In this document: piece by piece, positions 33,094 to 41,730 of the stretch | Layout: each line of letters starts with the position of its first letter | Position numbering within the stretch: position 1 is the first letter of the stretch | DNA from: JBQTKD01 sp052386455 | GTDB lineage: Bacteria > Actinomycetota > Actinomycetes > Sporichthyales > Sporichthyaceae | Length of the DNA stretch: 64,000 nucleotides | Direction of reading: 5' to 3' | NCBI GenBank assembly: GCA_052386455.1 | Contig: JBQTKD010000043.1 | Location: 1 to 64,000, forward strand | The notes under the pieces: generated by a model | The model's database searches: none | What the model was told of the DNA's origin: nothing | Seen by the model: the letters and a program-made list of their open reading frames with translations, nothing else | Translations under genes and position numbers: made by a program

Positions 33094-33261
33094 CGACAAC
33101 TCCCCACGACGCACATCCTCCGCAGAATGTCGCAGATCGCGCGGCGCGACCAGCCCTGACCAGCACGAACGCTCCAGACGAATCGCTCGGGTCGATCATC
33201 TGCGGGCCATTGCCCCGTCCCGGGAGCTGCGCTTCTGGGGGATGTGCGCGGCAGGCGTTGG

Positions 33262-33280
33262 TGCCACATTGGCCGTGGCA
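33262..33280. promoter_or_regulatory. Inverted repeat TGCCAC-N7-GTGGCA upstream of P450
   Basis: Lies in the 218-nt divergent gap between the STAND-LuxR and P450 genes, about 30 nt before the P450 GTG. Perfect 6-bp arms. A possible operator or LuxR-type site. Nothing else definite is seen in this gap. Confidence 0.35.
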
Positions 33281-33311
33281 GGTCGGCGGAACGAGAACGG
33301 AGCAACCGAGC

Positions 33312-34496
33312 GTGCGCGAACCAGGCGTCATTTCGATCACCGAGGCCTTCGGCGGTGTCCGCCCGATCAACGAGGCGATGGACGAGTTCGTGGCCGCCGG
33401 CCACGAGGTGATGGTGGACCGCGACGGCGGGGGCGCCCTGTTCCTGCGGGCGGACGACTGCGAGCGCCTGCTCACCGAACGCGGCTTCACGGCGGTGGCG
33501 ATGCCGGTGCTGGCGATGTCCGGGGTCGTCGACGGCCCGCTCTACGACCTGTGGTCGGTACTGATGTTCGGCAAGGACGGCGAGGAGCACCGCCGTATCC
33601 GCGGGGCCGCCAGCCACTGGTTCACCCCCGCCGCGGTCGCGGCGCGCAGCGACGGCGCGGCGGCGTTGGCCGCCGAACTCGCCGAGATCCTGCCCACCTC
33701 CGGGGAGTTCGATCTGTGGGCGGACTTTGCCCTGCCCCTGGCCGGGCGGTCGATCTGCGGGCTCGTAGGCATCCCCGACTGGGCCCGGGCAACCGAATGG
33801 GCGCTGGACCTGGTCGCGGCGTTCGGCTTTCTCTCCCCCGAGGCGCGGGTACGGGCCGAGAAGGCGGCCGCGGAGTTCTGTGCCTACCTCGACGATCTGC
33901 TCGCCGAGCCGCATCGGATTGCGCCCGGCACCATCGCCGCCGCGCTGCTCGCCGGCGACGCCAAGGAGTTGAGTCCGGCCGAGACACGCGGCCTGATCGC
34001 GAACATGACCTTCGGTGGGCTGGAGGCGATCGCCAAGGTGCTCACCACCGGAGTTGCCCACCTTCTCGACCACGGCCTCTGGTCCGACCTGGTCGCCGAT
34101 CCCGCGCTGGCCGCGAGCGCCGCCGACGAACTCGTCCGCTTCGACCCGCCGCTGGCTGCCACGGTTCGGCTCACCGCGGAGCCCCTGGAATGCCGGGGCG
34201 TCGCGATGCCACCCGGACAGTTCGTGTTCCCCAGCCTGCGGGCGGCCTGCCGCGATCCAGAACTCTTCGACGACCCCGAATCGCTGCGCCTGCGCCGCAG
34301 GCCCGGCAAGCCGTTCGCGTACGGCGCGGGCGCCCACTTCTGTCTCGGCATGCACCTCGCCCGTCAGGTCGTCGCCGAGGGACTGGCCGCGCTGGCCCGC
34401 TCCCACCCGTCGCTGACCCTGGCCGTCGACCGCGCCGACGTGCCGTGGGGCGGAAGCCTCTTCTACGGAGTGGAGCGCCTTCCGCTGCGCGGCTGA
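33312..34496 (+). CDS. Cytochrome P450 with non-canonical I-helix
   Basis: 394 aa from the GTG giving MREPGVISITEAFGG; GGAG lies about 12 nt upstream. ExxR in ADELVRFDPP, heme loop FAYGAGAHFCLGMHLARQ with axial Cys. The I-helix reads ANMTFGGLEAIAKVLTTG: the usual [AG]G-x-[DE]-T becomes GGLEA, so the acid is kept but the alcohol is Ala. A similar Thr-to-Ala change in P450eryF is compensated by the substrate hydroxyl. Short for the family but complete. Convergent with, and 1 nt from, the M20 hydrolase gene. Confidence 0.92.
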   Translation: MREPGVISITEAFGGVRPINEAMDEFVAAGHEVMVDRDGGGALFLRADDCERLLTERGFTAVAMPVLAMSGVVDGPLYDLWSVLMFGKDGEEHRRIRGAASHWFTPAAVAARSDGAAALAAELAEILPTSGEFDLWADFALPLAGRSICGLVGIPDWARATEWALDLVAAFGFLSPEARVRAEKAAAEFCAYLDDLLAEPHRIAPGTIAAALLAGDAKELSPAETRGLIANMTFGGLEAIAKVLTTGVAHLLDHGLWSDLVADPALAASAADELVRFDPPLAATVRLTAEPLECRGVAMPPGQFVFPSLRAACRDPELFDDPESLRLRRRPGKPFAYGAGAHFCLGMHLARQVVAEGLAALARSHPSLTLAVDRADVPWGGSLFYGVERLPLRG

Positions 34497-34497
34497 C

Positions 34498-36015
34498 TCA
34501 GACGCGGAAGCGGCCGAACAGCGCGTGGATCAGGTCCGCGCTCCGGCGCAGCGCGTCGACCCCGACGCGTTCGTCGTTGCCGTGCATGCGCTCGATGGAC
34601 GCGGCGTCCACCAGGTACGGATAGATCCCGTAGACCGGAATGCCCCGAGCGCGCCAGGCGCTGGTGGCGGTGCCCGCCTCGAACAGGGTCGGCGTGGTCG
34701 CCACGCCCGGATGCACGGCACCGACCGCGGCGGTCCAGGCCGCCAACACCCCGGACGGGTCGCTCTCGTACGGCGCCGCGGTCCCGGCCAGCGCCTTCGC
34801 CACGCGTGCGTCGGCCTGCTGCGGCGTCTCGCCGGGCAGCGCCCCGGCGTGCTCGACGCGGACTCGGTCGTCGGCGACCGCCGCCTGCATCTCGTTCACG
34901 ATCTGTGCGATGCCCGGTCCGCCCGGCAGCAGCCGTACGTTGACAGTCGCCCTGGCGGTGCCGGGAATGACGTTGGCCTTGTAGCCGACCTGCTGGATGA
35001 CGAAGGCCACTGTCGGGCGCATCAGCGCATTGTGCAGCGCCGGGTACGGGGAGCGGGCAACGACCAGGGCCCCGGCCCGGTTGCGGGCCGGTTGCCCGGC
35101 GGCCTCCAGCATCAGCCGGGTGGCGGCGGCCAGTCGTTGATCGTCGGTCGCTGCGGCGAGGGCCTCGAAGTGCCTCCGGGCCAAGGGGCTCACGAACACG
35201 TCTGGCCGGTAGTCCGCCAGTCGCGCGACCGCCCGGTTGAGCCGGACGAGCGCGCTGTCCGGTTGCGGGCGGGAGGAGTGGGTGGTGGTGCCGGTGGTCG
35301 TGAGCGTCACCAGGGCGAACACCTTGTCCTGGCAGGTCATCGTGGCCAGCATCGGCGTGCGGCCGTCTCGCTGGGCGAGGAACCAGCCCCCTTCGGTGAG
35401 GACGGCCCCGCAGTCGACCTTGTCCCAGTGCTCCTTGGCCAGCCAATTGCCGTTGTAGGGCCCGGTCTCCTCGTCGCAGTCGGACACGACGATCAGGTCG
35501 CGGTCGAACCGAGCGCCCTCGGACACGTGTCGGAGCAGGGCGGCCAGCGCGGCGGCGTTGGTGCCCTTCATGTCGATCGCCCCGCGCCCGTAGAGAAATC
35601 CGTCGCGGACCTCCGCCCTGAACGGGTCGCCGGTCCAGCGTTCGCGTTCGACCCCGACGACGTCGGAGTGCCCGAGAAACAGCAACGGCGGCGCCTTACC
35701 GGCTCCGACGATCCGGGCGATGCAGTGCACGTTGGCGGCCTTGGGCGTTTCGACGATCTCGGTGTCGATGCCGTAGGCGTTCCACCGCGCTGCCCACCAC
35801 TGGGCGTGCGGCCGAGTGATCCCGCCTTCGCCGTTGTGCGAGGTGTCGAAGTCGATCATCCGGGAGGCCAGGGCGACCGGGTCGAAGTCGCTCGCCGGGT
35901 CGCGTCTGGGCGTCGAACCGCCGAAGGGGTCGGCGACCACGGTGCCGCCGGCCGCTGCCGCGCCCACGCCACCGGCGGCGAGCAGGAACCGCCGTCTGCT
36001 CCAGAATCCCGCCAC
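34498..36015 (-). CDS. Tat-exported M20-family metallohydrolase
   Basis: 505 aa, GTG start 3 nt after the acyl-CoA synthetase stop. Tat signal: SRRRFLLAAGGVGAAAAGGTVVA. M20 motifs: LFLGHSDVVGV (zinc His and nearby Asp), GRGAIDMKG (bridging Asp), SDCDEETGPYNG (catalytic Glu and zinc Glu), and a lid/dimerisation domain about residues 225-400. C-terminal IPVYGIYPYLVD..MHGNDERV has the last zinc His. It hydrolyses amide bonds (peptide or acylamino acid) outside the membrane. It is cotranscribed with a CoA synthetase. Confidence 0.9.
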   Translation of the reverse strand: MAGFWSRRRFLLAAGGVGAAAAGGTVVADPFGGSTPRRDPASDFDPVALASRMIDFDTSHNGEGGITRPHAQWWAARWNAYGIDTEIVETPKAANVHCIARIVGAGKAPPLLFLGHSDVVGVERERWTGDPFRAEVRDGFLYGRGAIDMKGTNAAALAALLRHVSEGARFDRDLIVVSDCDEETGPYNGNWLAKEHWDKVDCGAVLTEGGWFLAQRDGRTPMLATMTCQDKVFALVTLTTTGTTTHSSRPQPDSALVRLNRAVARLADYRPDVFVSPLARRHFEALAAATDDQRLAAATRLMLEAAGQPARNRAGALVVARSPYPALHNALMRPTVAFVIQQVGYKANVIPGTARATVNVRLLPGGPGIAQIVNEMQAAVADDRVRVEHAGALPGETPQQADARVAKALAGTAAPYESDPSGVLAAWTAAVGAVHPGVATTPTLFEAGTATSAWRARGIPVYGIYPYLVDAASIERMHGNDERVGVDALRRSADLIHALFGRFRV

Positions 36016-36018
36016 GGT

Positions 36019-37590
36019 TCAGACCAGTCTGCTCGTGCCGCGCGCGACCCAGTACTTCTCGCGCAGCGGCGTCTTGTAGAGCTTGCCGGTGGGCAGGCGC
36101 GGTATCGCGTCGATGAAGTCGATCGACCGCGGGCACTTGATCGAGGCCAGGTTCGCACGGCAGAACTCGACGAGCACACGCGCGGTGTGCTCGTCGGCGG
36201 CGGCGCCCGGCACCAGTTCGACGACCGCCTTCACCTCTTCGCCCAGGTCGTCGTTGGGTACGCCGAACACGGCGGCGTCGGCGACGAGCGGGTGGGTGAC
36301 GAGCAGGTTCTCGCACTCCTGCGGGTACACGTTGACGCCGCCGCTGATGATCATGAACGTCGACCGGTCGGTCAGGTACACGTACCCGTCGGCGTCGACG
36401 TAGCCGACGTCGCCGACCGTACTTCCCGTCCCGTCGGCACTGCGGGTGGCGGCCGTCTTCTCGGGGTCCTTGAAGTACTCGAACGGCGAAGCGGTGGTGA
36501 ACCACAGCTCGCCGATCTCGCCCGTGGGAAGCTCGTTGCCGCCTTCGTCGAGAACGTGCAGTTCGCCGAGCAGGACCCGGCCGACGGTGCCGGGATGCGC
36601 CAGCCACTCGGCGGTGTCGCAGGCGATGAGGCCCATGCCCTCGGTGGCGCCGTAGTACTCGTGTACGACCGGCCCGAACCACTCGAGGATCTGCCGCTTC
36701 ACCGGCTGCGGGCACGGGGCGGCGCCGTGAGCGACGAACTCCAGGGACCCCAGGTCGAACTTGCGCCGGGTCTCCTCGGGGAGCTTCAGCATCCGGTTGA
36801 ACATGGTCGGGACGAGCTGGGTGTGGGTGATCGCGTGCTCCTCGACGAGAGCGAGGCACGTTTCCGCGTCGAACTTCTCCATGAGCACGGCCGTCCCGCC
36901 GTAGCGCAGGGCAAGGTTCGCGTTCACGAGGGGCACGACGTGGAACAGCGGCGCGGGGATCAGGCAGCGCATGCCGTCGCGGGCCCGCCACATGTTCTCG
37001 GCGATGAAGGTGAAAATCGGAAGCGGCTCGGCCGGAGAGTTCTCCGGCAGCGGCCGCAGGACGCCCTTCGGTCGCCCGGTGGTTCCCGACGAGTAGAGCA
37101 TCGCCGCGCCCAGGTATTCGTCCGGTATGGGGTCCGAGGGACAGTCGGCGACTGCGGAGTCGAAGTCGAGGAAGCGCGGGTCGCCCAGCTCCGCCACCGC
37201 CGCGCCGCCGCCCACCACCAGGCACGTGCGCACGCTCGGCGCGGAGTCCAGGGCGGCCCGTGCCGTCTCGAGCTTTGCCGCCGAGGTGATCAGCACCTGG
37301 GATTCGCTGTTGTCGAGGATGTAGGCGAGTTCGTTCGGCGTCAGGTAGGAGTTGACGCACGTGTAGTAGAGCCCCGCCCGCTCCCCCGCGCCGCAGGCCT
37401 CGAAGTAGTGGGCGTTGTTCTCCATGAACACGGCGTAGTGGTCCAGCCGCGCCAGCCCGGCGGCGCGCAGCCAGTGCGCGAGCCGGTTGGCGCGCTGCTC
37501 GAACTCGGCGTAGGAGATCCGCTCGCCGGACCCGGCCATGAGGATCGCGGTGCGCGTCGGGTCCGCCGCGGCGATCGCAGGTGCGTACAC
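36019..37590 (-). CDS. AMP-forming acyl-CoA synthetase
   Basis: 523 aa, GTG start. Motifs: phosphate loop LYSSGTTGRPKGVLRPLPEN, YYGATEGMGL adenine motif, VGDVGYVDADGYVYLTDRSTFMIISGGVNVYPQECE hinge, and PRLPTGKLYKTPLR with the catalytic Lys. Related to actinobacterial FadD and bile-acid/steroid CoA ligases; the exact acid is unknown. First gene of a two-gene unit with the M20 hydrolase. Confidence 0.92.
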   Translation of the reverse strand: MYAPAIAAADPTRTAILMAGSGERISYAEFEQRANRLAHWLRAAGLARLDHYAVFMENNAHYFEACGAGERAGLYYTCVNSYLTPNELAYILDNSESQVLITSAAKLETARAALDSAPSVRTCLVVGGGAAVAELGDPRFLDFDSAVADCPSDPIPDEYLGAAMLYSSGTTGRPKGVLRPLPENSPAEPLPIFTFIAENMWRARDGMRCLIPAPLFHVVPLVNANLALRYGGTAVLMEKFDAETCLALVEEHAITHTQLVPTMFNRMLKLPEETRRKFDLGSLEFVAHGAAPCPQPVKRQILEWFGPVVHEYYGATEGMGLIACDTAEWLAHPGTVGRVLLGELHVLDEGGNELPTGEIGELWFTTASPFEYFKDPEKTAATRSADGTGSTVGDVGYVDADGYVYLTDRSTFMIISGGVNVYPQECENLLVTHPLVADAAVFGVPNDDLGEEVKAVVELVPGAAADEHTARVLVEFCRANLASIKCPRSIDFIDAIPRLPTGKLYKTPLREKYWVARGTSRLV

Positions 37591-37704
37591 GTCGACTCGC
37601 TTCCGCTCGGTGGGGCGGATGGCGTAGCGACCCTACGCCCGAACGGGCGCAACGCACTGTCGGTGGCGCGACACAGCGCGCAGACCGTCCCGCCCCGGAT
37701 CTCG

Positions 37705-37764
37705 CCGATAGTGCAGTCCAGGTACGCCTCGAGGTCGATGTGCGTACCCCAACTGCACTATCGG
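37705..37764. repeat. 60-bp intergenic palindromic element
   Basis: Two 23-nt arms (37705-37727 and 37742-37764) pair as a 13-bp outer stem (CCGATAGTGCAGT / ACTGCACTATCGG), a 3x3 mismatch, and a 7-bp inner stem (GGTACGC / GCGTACC) around a 14-nt loop. It lies between divergent genes in the 276-nt gap 37591-37866, so it is not a simple terminator. It resembles REP- or MITE-like elements. No second copy was found in the window. Confidence 0.7.
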
Positions 37765-37854
37765 GAGTCTTTGTGCACACCGAATGCGCTCGCAGGACTC
37801 CACCCTGCTGACCTACACCCCCCCCAACATCCCGCCGTTCTGAGGCCCGCGCCA

Positions 37855-37866
37855 TACAGTCGTGGC
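37855..37866 (+). promoter_or_regulatory. -10 element of a probable leaderless promoter
   Basis: TACAGT (37855-37860) ends 6 nt before the GTG at 37867, the spacing expected when transcription starts at the initiation codon. No clear -35 was found and no Shine-Dalgarno is present. Confidence 0.4.
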
Positions 37867-38163
37867 GTGGAGTTGAGGCTGCTGTCCGTGCCGGACTGCC
37901 CCAACGCCGAGGTTTTCCTGAGCCGCCTCGCCGAGCTCGGCCTGTCCGTTGAGGTCGTGACCATGACCGGGCCAGCCGATGCCGAGAGCTGGGGTATGGC
38001 GGGTTCGCCCACGCTGCTGGTCGACGGTCGGGACCCCTTCGCCGAGCCCGGAACTCGGCCGTCCGTGTCCTGCCGGCTCTATCGCGGCGGGCTGCCTTCG
38101 GTCGACGACCTCCGCGCCGCCCTTGGACTGCCCGCTCCCGGATCTTCAGCTCGGGAGCCCTGA
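37867..38163 (+). CDS. Small thioredoxin-fold protein (alkylmercury-lyase/thioredoxin-like)
   Basis: 98 aa, GTG start. Begins MELRLLSVPDCPNAEVFLSRLAELG, a thioredoxin-like beta-alpha unit with DCPNA at the active-site position (a single Cys where thioredoxins have CxxC). GMAGSPTLLVDGRDPFAEPGTRPSVSCRLYR contains the cis-Pro strand and a second Cys. Actinobacteria carry many such proteins, annotated as thioredoxin family or alkylmercury-lyase-like. Role unknown; it may be a thiol-disulfide or metal-related protein. Cytoplasmic. Confidence 0.75.
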   Translation: MELRLLSVPDCPNAEVFLSRLAELGLSVEVVTMTGPADAESWGMAGSPTLLVDGRDPFAEPGTRPSVSCRLYRGGLPSVDDLRAALGLPAPGSSAREP

Positions 38164-38248
38164 AACGTCCCATCGGGTGTGCCGCGCGGCATACGTGTGC
38201 TGGACCACACCTGCGCATTTGCTGGACGAACACGGGCACTATCGAACG

Positions 38249-38650
38249 ATGACCAGTACTGGGCCGCGTTGGGCCCGCTTGGCCGTGGAACCCGATCTCG
38301 ACAGCTTGGCGATCGCTCGCCAGTTCGTCGGGTCGTGCCTGCGCATCTGGAAGCTGGACGAGGCCGTGGACAACGCCTCGCTCGGCGTCACCGAACTGGT
38401 CGCCAACGCGGTACGCCACGCCCCCGACACCGAGGCGGTCGGCGTGAACCTGTCCGTGACGGACCGCATCACGATCACCGTCCTCGACGACGAACCGAGC
38501 CTCCCGATGCCCGCGACCCCCGCCGACCCGCTCAGCCCTGGCGGCGGCCGCGGGCTGCGCATCGTCGCGGCGGTCTCCCGGGACTGGGGCACCCATCCCG
38601 CCGAAGGCGGCAAGGCCGTCTGGTTCAGCCTGGACCTGCCCGCCGCCTAG
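38249..38650 (+). CDS. Anti-sigma-type serine kinase-like ATPase (HATPase_c, RsbW-like)
   Basis: 133 aa, the size of Streptomyces-type single-domain HATPase proteins. The N-box is in SLGVTELVANAVRHAP (catalytic Glu, Asn), the G1-like motif is VLDDEPS, the G2 motif is GGGRGLRIVAAVSRDWG, and the end is GGKAVWFSLDLP. Such proteins bind or phosphorylate anti-sigma antagonists. No sigma factor or antagonist gene lies beside it. Its TAG stop shares CTAG with the convergent CBS gene. A truncated relative lies at 50.6-50.8 kb. Confidence 0.85.
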   Translation: MTSTGPRWARLAVEPDLDSLAIARQFVGSCLRIWKLDEAVDNASLGVTELVANAVRHAPDTEAVGVNLSVTDRITITVLDDEPSLPMPATPADPLSPGGGRGLRIVAAVSRDWGTHPAEGGKAVWFSLDLPAA

Positions 38651-39042
38651 CCCGCGCGCTCCAGCACGTTCGCGTCGCTGCAGAAGCCTCGCCAGCTGCG
38701 CTTCAGGCAGAGCAGGCCGAGCAGGATCCCGTCCTCGTCGACGACCGCCCGCCGGCGCGTGCCGGTCTCCACCATGAGCTCGAGGGCGGCCTGCGCGCCG
38801 AGGTCCGGGCGGATCGTTCGGTCCTGCAGCGTCCCGAGGGACAGCACCGCCAGGTCGTCGGCGCTGTCCTTCTCGAGATCCCACCGGCCGACCGTGGCGA
38901 CGAGGCGCCGCCGCGGGCCGACGATCAGCAGCAGGTGGACGTGGTCGTCGCGGAAGGCGGCGCGGGCGTCGCCGACGGTCGCCGAGGTGGGCAGGGTCTT
39001 GGGGCTGGTGACCATGGCCTCGGCAACCGTCCAACCCGTCAT
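38647..39042 (-). CDS. CBS-domain pair protein
   Basis: 131 aa, ATG overlapping the stop of the acetylene-hydratase-like gene (ATGA). Two CBS modules: VAEAMVTSPKTLPTSATVGDARAAFRDDHVHLLLIV and SLGTLQDRTIRPDLGAQAALELMVETGTRRRAVVDEDGILLGLLCLKRS. CBS pairs bind adenosine nucleotides and regulate a partner. Tight coupling suggests the partner is the Mo/W enzyme or its electron chain (inference). Confidence 0.85.
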   Translation of the reverse strand: MTGWTVAEAMVTSPKTLPTSATVGDARAAFRDDHVHLLLIVGPRRRLVATVGRWDLEKDSADDLAVLSLGTLQDRTIRPDLGAQAALELMVETGTRRRAVVDEDGILLGLLCLKRSWRGFCSDANVLERAG

Positions 39043-41288
39043 GCGAGCGCCGCCTCGGAACCGGCACCGTGCCAGTGCTTGGTGCCGGACTCGAACGGCT
39101 TCCAGAAGGCGGGCCGCTCGATCTTGTAGACCTTGCACATCGTCCCTCGCATGGCCGGAATTCCCTGCTCGGGGTCGGAGACGTCCATGCTGTCGCCCAT
39201 CAGCAGGCCGTCGTGGGCGACGAACTGACCCGAGTAGTGGGGAGCGTAGGCCTCCTGCTCCGGGAACCACCACATGTACGGGACGCGGATGCACTTCGGG
39301 TGCGCGTCGTGGCAGAACTTCACCACCGCCTCGATCCGGCCGTGCAGCGACTCGACCGCGACGTAGTCCCCGTCGACGAGGTCGAGGTCGTAGCCGGTGT
39401 CGGGGAAGATCTCGACCCACGGTTCGGGCGCGAGCTTGCGCAGGGACTCGATGTTGCGGCCCTGGGACTGGAAGAACGGCTCGGACTTGTCGCCGTTGAA
39501 GAAGTACAGGGGGTACTCCTCGGCGAGGTCCGGGCGGTTGATCGGGGTGTCGCGCTGCTCGACGTACTTGGGCAGCGGGTCGTACCCGAACTCCTCGAGC
39601 AGCGTCGAGTACAGCTCCACCTTGCCCGTGGGCGTGGCGAATCCGACCTTCTTGTGCTTCTCCCATTCCGGGGCCGGGAAGTTGACGCCACCCGCGGCCA
39701 TGAACTCGGCGTGGGTCATGCCGGTCTTCGCCAGGCGCCAGTCGTAGAAGTCCTCGACGGTCTCCCACGGCCAGTGCTCCGCCTGGCCCATCCGGTGCGC
39801 CAGGTTGCGCCAGAAGTAGAACTCCGACTTCGAGTCGCCGATCGGCTCGATGGCCTGCTCGCCGCCCATGACGATCGTGTGCCAGTCCCAGTGGTTGTTG
39901 ACGACCGGCTTCTCGGCCCAGGTGGCGGCGGGTAGGACGTAGTCGGCCATCTGCGCGGTCGGGACCATGAAGATGTCCATCACGACGAGCAGGTCGAGGT
40001 TCTCCAGGCCCTGACGCACGTGGTTGCCGTTGGTGTAGGCGCCGAGGGTGTTCGACCCGACGGTGATCATGCTCTTCACCGGGTACGGGTCGCCGGTGAT
40101 CATCGCGTCCCAGATCGCACCCGGGCGGGACATGACCGCACCGCTGATCTGGCTGGCCCACGGGCGACCGAACACCCGCTCGTTGGCCTCGTTCATCTTC
40201 TCCCACAGCTCGTAGCTGAACAGCTTGTTCGTCTCGACGCCGAGCTGCTTCTTGCGCTGGTCGGGCGAGATCGCGTGGTCCATCTGGACCTCGTTCTCGG
40301 TGATCACGTTCGGGTTGAAGCCCATCAGCATCTCGCCGCCGGGGACGTCGATGTAGCCGCAGATCGCCCGCAGAATGGCGAAGCAGCGGATCGACTGGGT
40401 GCTGTTGGAGTGCTGGTCGGTGACCGGCGTCCACGGGATGACCGCGGGACCGGAGGTCGCGTACATGCGTGCCGCGGCGCGGATCTGGTCGGCCGGCACC
40501 CAGGTGAGCTCCTCGACCCGCTCCGGGGAGTACTCCTGCACGCGCTCCTTGAGCTCTTCGAACCCGTGCGTGTGGTTCGCGACGAAGTCCTTGTCGTACA
40601 GCTCCTCGTTGACGATCACGTTGATCCAGCCCAGCGCGAGCGCGGGGTCGCTGCCCGGGCGCAGCCGCAGGTGGATGTCGGCGCGCTTGGAGCTGAAGCC
40701 CACGCGCGGGTCGACGGTGATCAGCTTCGCGCCGCGCTTGAGGGCGTCGCGGATCCAGAGGTATTCGGCGGTCCACTTGTTCGGCTGCGGGTCGTGGCCC
40801 CACAGCACGATGGTCTGGGTGCGCCAGTAGTCCGGGAAGGGCATCCACCCGTTGGTCACCTTGTTCGGGCCGGTGGTGTTGCCGAGGCACAGGTAGCCGG
40901 CGTAGACCCAGTTCGGGCAGCCGAGCACGTTCATGAAGCGCTTCGGGATGTCCAGCGGCACGATCGTGCCGCCGGCGGCGACCAACGACTCCGGGCCGTA
41001 CTGGGCGATGCTGGAGGTCAGCCGCTCGGCGATTTCGTCCAGCGCCTGCTCCCAGCCGATCTCCTCCCACTGACCCGACCCGCGCTCGCCGACGCGCTTG
41101 AGCGGCGTGCGCAGCCGGTCCTTGTGGTAGACGACGTCGGCCATGGCCGCGCCCTTGTTGCACAGCGCGTGCGGGGTGATCGGGTGATCGGGGTTGCGCC
41201 GGATCTGGAGCAGCTTGCCGTCCTCGACGTCGGCCAGAACGTTGCACTTGATGTCGCACGAGTGACAGATGACGCGCTTGGATTCCAC
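39039..41288 (-). CDS. Molybdopterin/tungstopterin enzyme resembling acetylene hydratase
   Basis: 749 aa from the GTG at 41288, with GGAAGGA 6-7 nt upstream; the longer frame is an N-terminal shadow. [4Fe-4S] site Cys8-x2-Cys11-x3-Cys15...Cys43. Asp12 directly follows Cys11 (CHSCDIKC), the position of the catalytic Asp13 in Pelobacter acetylene hydratase; Ile13 also matches. Cys134 in YLCLGN is the likely metal ligand. Length, no Tat signal, and segments such as RFMNVLGCPNW and WEQALDEIAERL also fit. From memory of that family, the active-site Arg606 equivalent appears to be Lys or Asp here. Hydration or redox activity is not decided. Cytoplasmic, in a cluster with ferredoxin and CBS protein. 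Confidence 0.8.
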   Translation of the reverse strand: MESKRVICHSCDIKCNVLADVEDGKLLQIRRNPDHPITPHALCNKGAAMADVVYHKDRLRTPLKRVGERGSGQWEEIGWEQALDEIAERLTSSIAQYGPESLVAAGGTIVPLDIPKRFMNVLGCPNWVYAGYLCLGNTTGPNKVTNGWMPFPDYWRTQTIVLWGHDPQPNKWTAEYLWIRDALKRGAKLITVDPRVGFSSKRADIHLRLRPGSDPALALGWINVIVNEELYDKDFVANHTHGFEELKERVQEYSPERVEELTWVPADQIRAAARMYATSGPAVIPWTPVTDQHSNSTQSIRCFAILRAICGYIDVPGGEMLMGFNPNVITENEVQMDHAISPDQRKKQLGVETNKLFSYELWEKMNEANERVFGRPWASQISGAVMSRPGAIWDAMITGDPYPVKSMITVGSNTLGAYTNGNHVRQGLENLDLLVVMDIFMVPTAQMADYVLPAATWAEKPVVNNHWDWHTIVMGGEQAIEPIGDSKSEFYFWRNLAHRMGQAEHWPWETVEDFYDWRLAKTGMTHAEFMAAGGVNFPAPEWEKHKKVGFATPTGKVELYSTLLEEFGYDPLPKYVEQRDTPINRPDLAEEYPLYFFNGDKSEPFFQSQGRNIESLRKLAPEPWVEIFPDTGYDLDLVDGDYVAVESLHGRIEAVVKFCHDAHPKCIRVPYMWWFPEQEAYAPHYSGQFVAHDGLLMGDSMDVSDPEQGIPAMRGTMCKVYKIERPAFWKPFESGTKHWHGAGSEAALA

Positions 41289-41328
41289 GACGATTCCTTC
41301 CGATACACCCGATGCGACGGGCGCGCCC

Positions 41329-41667
41329 TCAGTCCGACGGAGCCGGCCGGGGGCTGAAGTGGGCTGTGTACTTGTCGGGCTGGCCCCGGAATTCCTCCGC
41401 GTCCGCGAGCGGGGACTTGCGGCGACGGATGACGGGCCATTGGGCTGCGAACTGGGCGTTGAGTTCGGCCCACGCCTGAGCCTCGGGATAGCTGTCCGGG
41501 AGGATCGCGTCCGCGGGACATTCGGGTTCGCAGATCCCACAGTCGATGCACTCGACCGGGTCGATGACGAGCATGTTCTCGCCCTCGTGGAAACAGTCGA
41601 CGGGGCACACCTCGGCGCAGTCGGTGAACTTGCACCGAATGCACTCCTGCGTGACCACGAACGGCAT
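41329..41667 (-). CDS. fdxA: 7Fe ferredoxin (FdxA-like, [3Fe-4S]/[4Fe-4S])
   Basis: 112 aa, ATG with GAGGAGG upstream. Starts MPFVVTQECIRCKFTDCAEVCPVDC, then GENMLVIDPVECIDCGICEPECPADAI: the two cluster motifs of Mycobacterium-type seven-iron ferredoxins. The C-terminal tail WAELNAQFAAQWPVI is also typical. It lies 40 nt upstream of the Mo/W enzyme gene in the same direction and may pass electrons to it or to the P450s. Confidence 0.95.
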   Translation of the reverse strand: MPFVVTQECIRCKFTDCAEVCPVDCFHEGENMLVIDPVECIDCGICEPECPADAILPDSYPEAQAWAELNAQFAAQWPVIRRRKSPLADAEEFRGQPDKYTAHFSPRPAPSD

Positions 41668-41730
41668 CGCTCCTCCTCTCCTTCAGTCTGGAGACGGGAG
41701 CGAGCGCGAAGTGTCCAACTCTGAGACGCC

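Noticed and set aside
28457..33490. 1677-codon minus-strand frame
   Set aside because: Runs antisense to the acyl-CoA dehydrogenase and out of frame through the STAND-LuxR gene; composition is not protein-like.
34525..38163. 1212-codon plus-strand frame
   Set aside because: Only its last 99 codons form a real gene (thioredoxin-like, from 37867). The rest is the shadow of the M20 and acyl-CoA synthetase genes.
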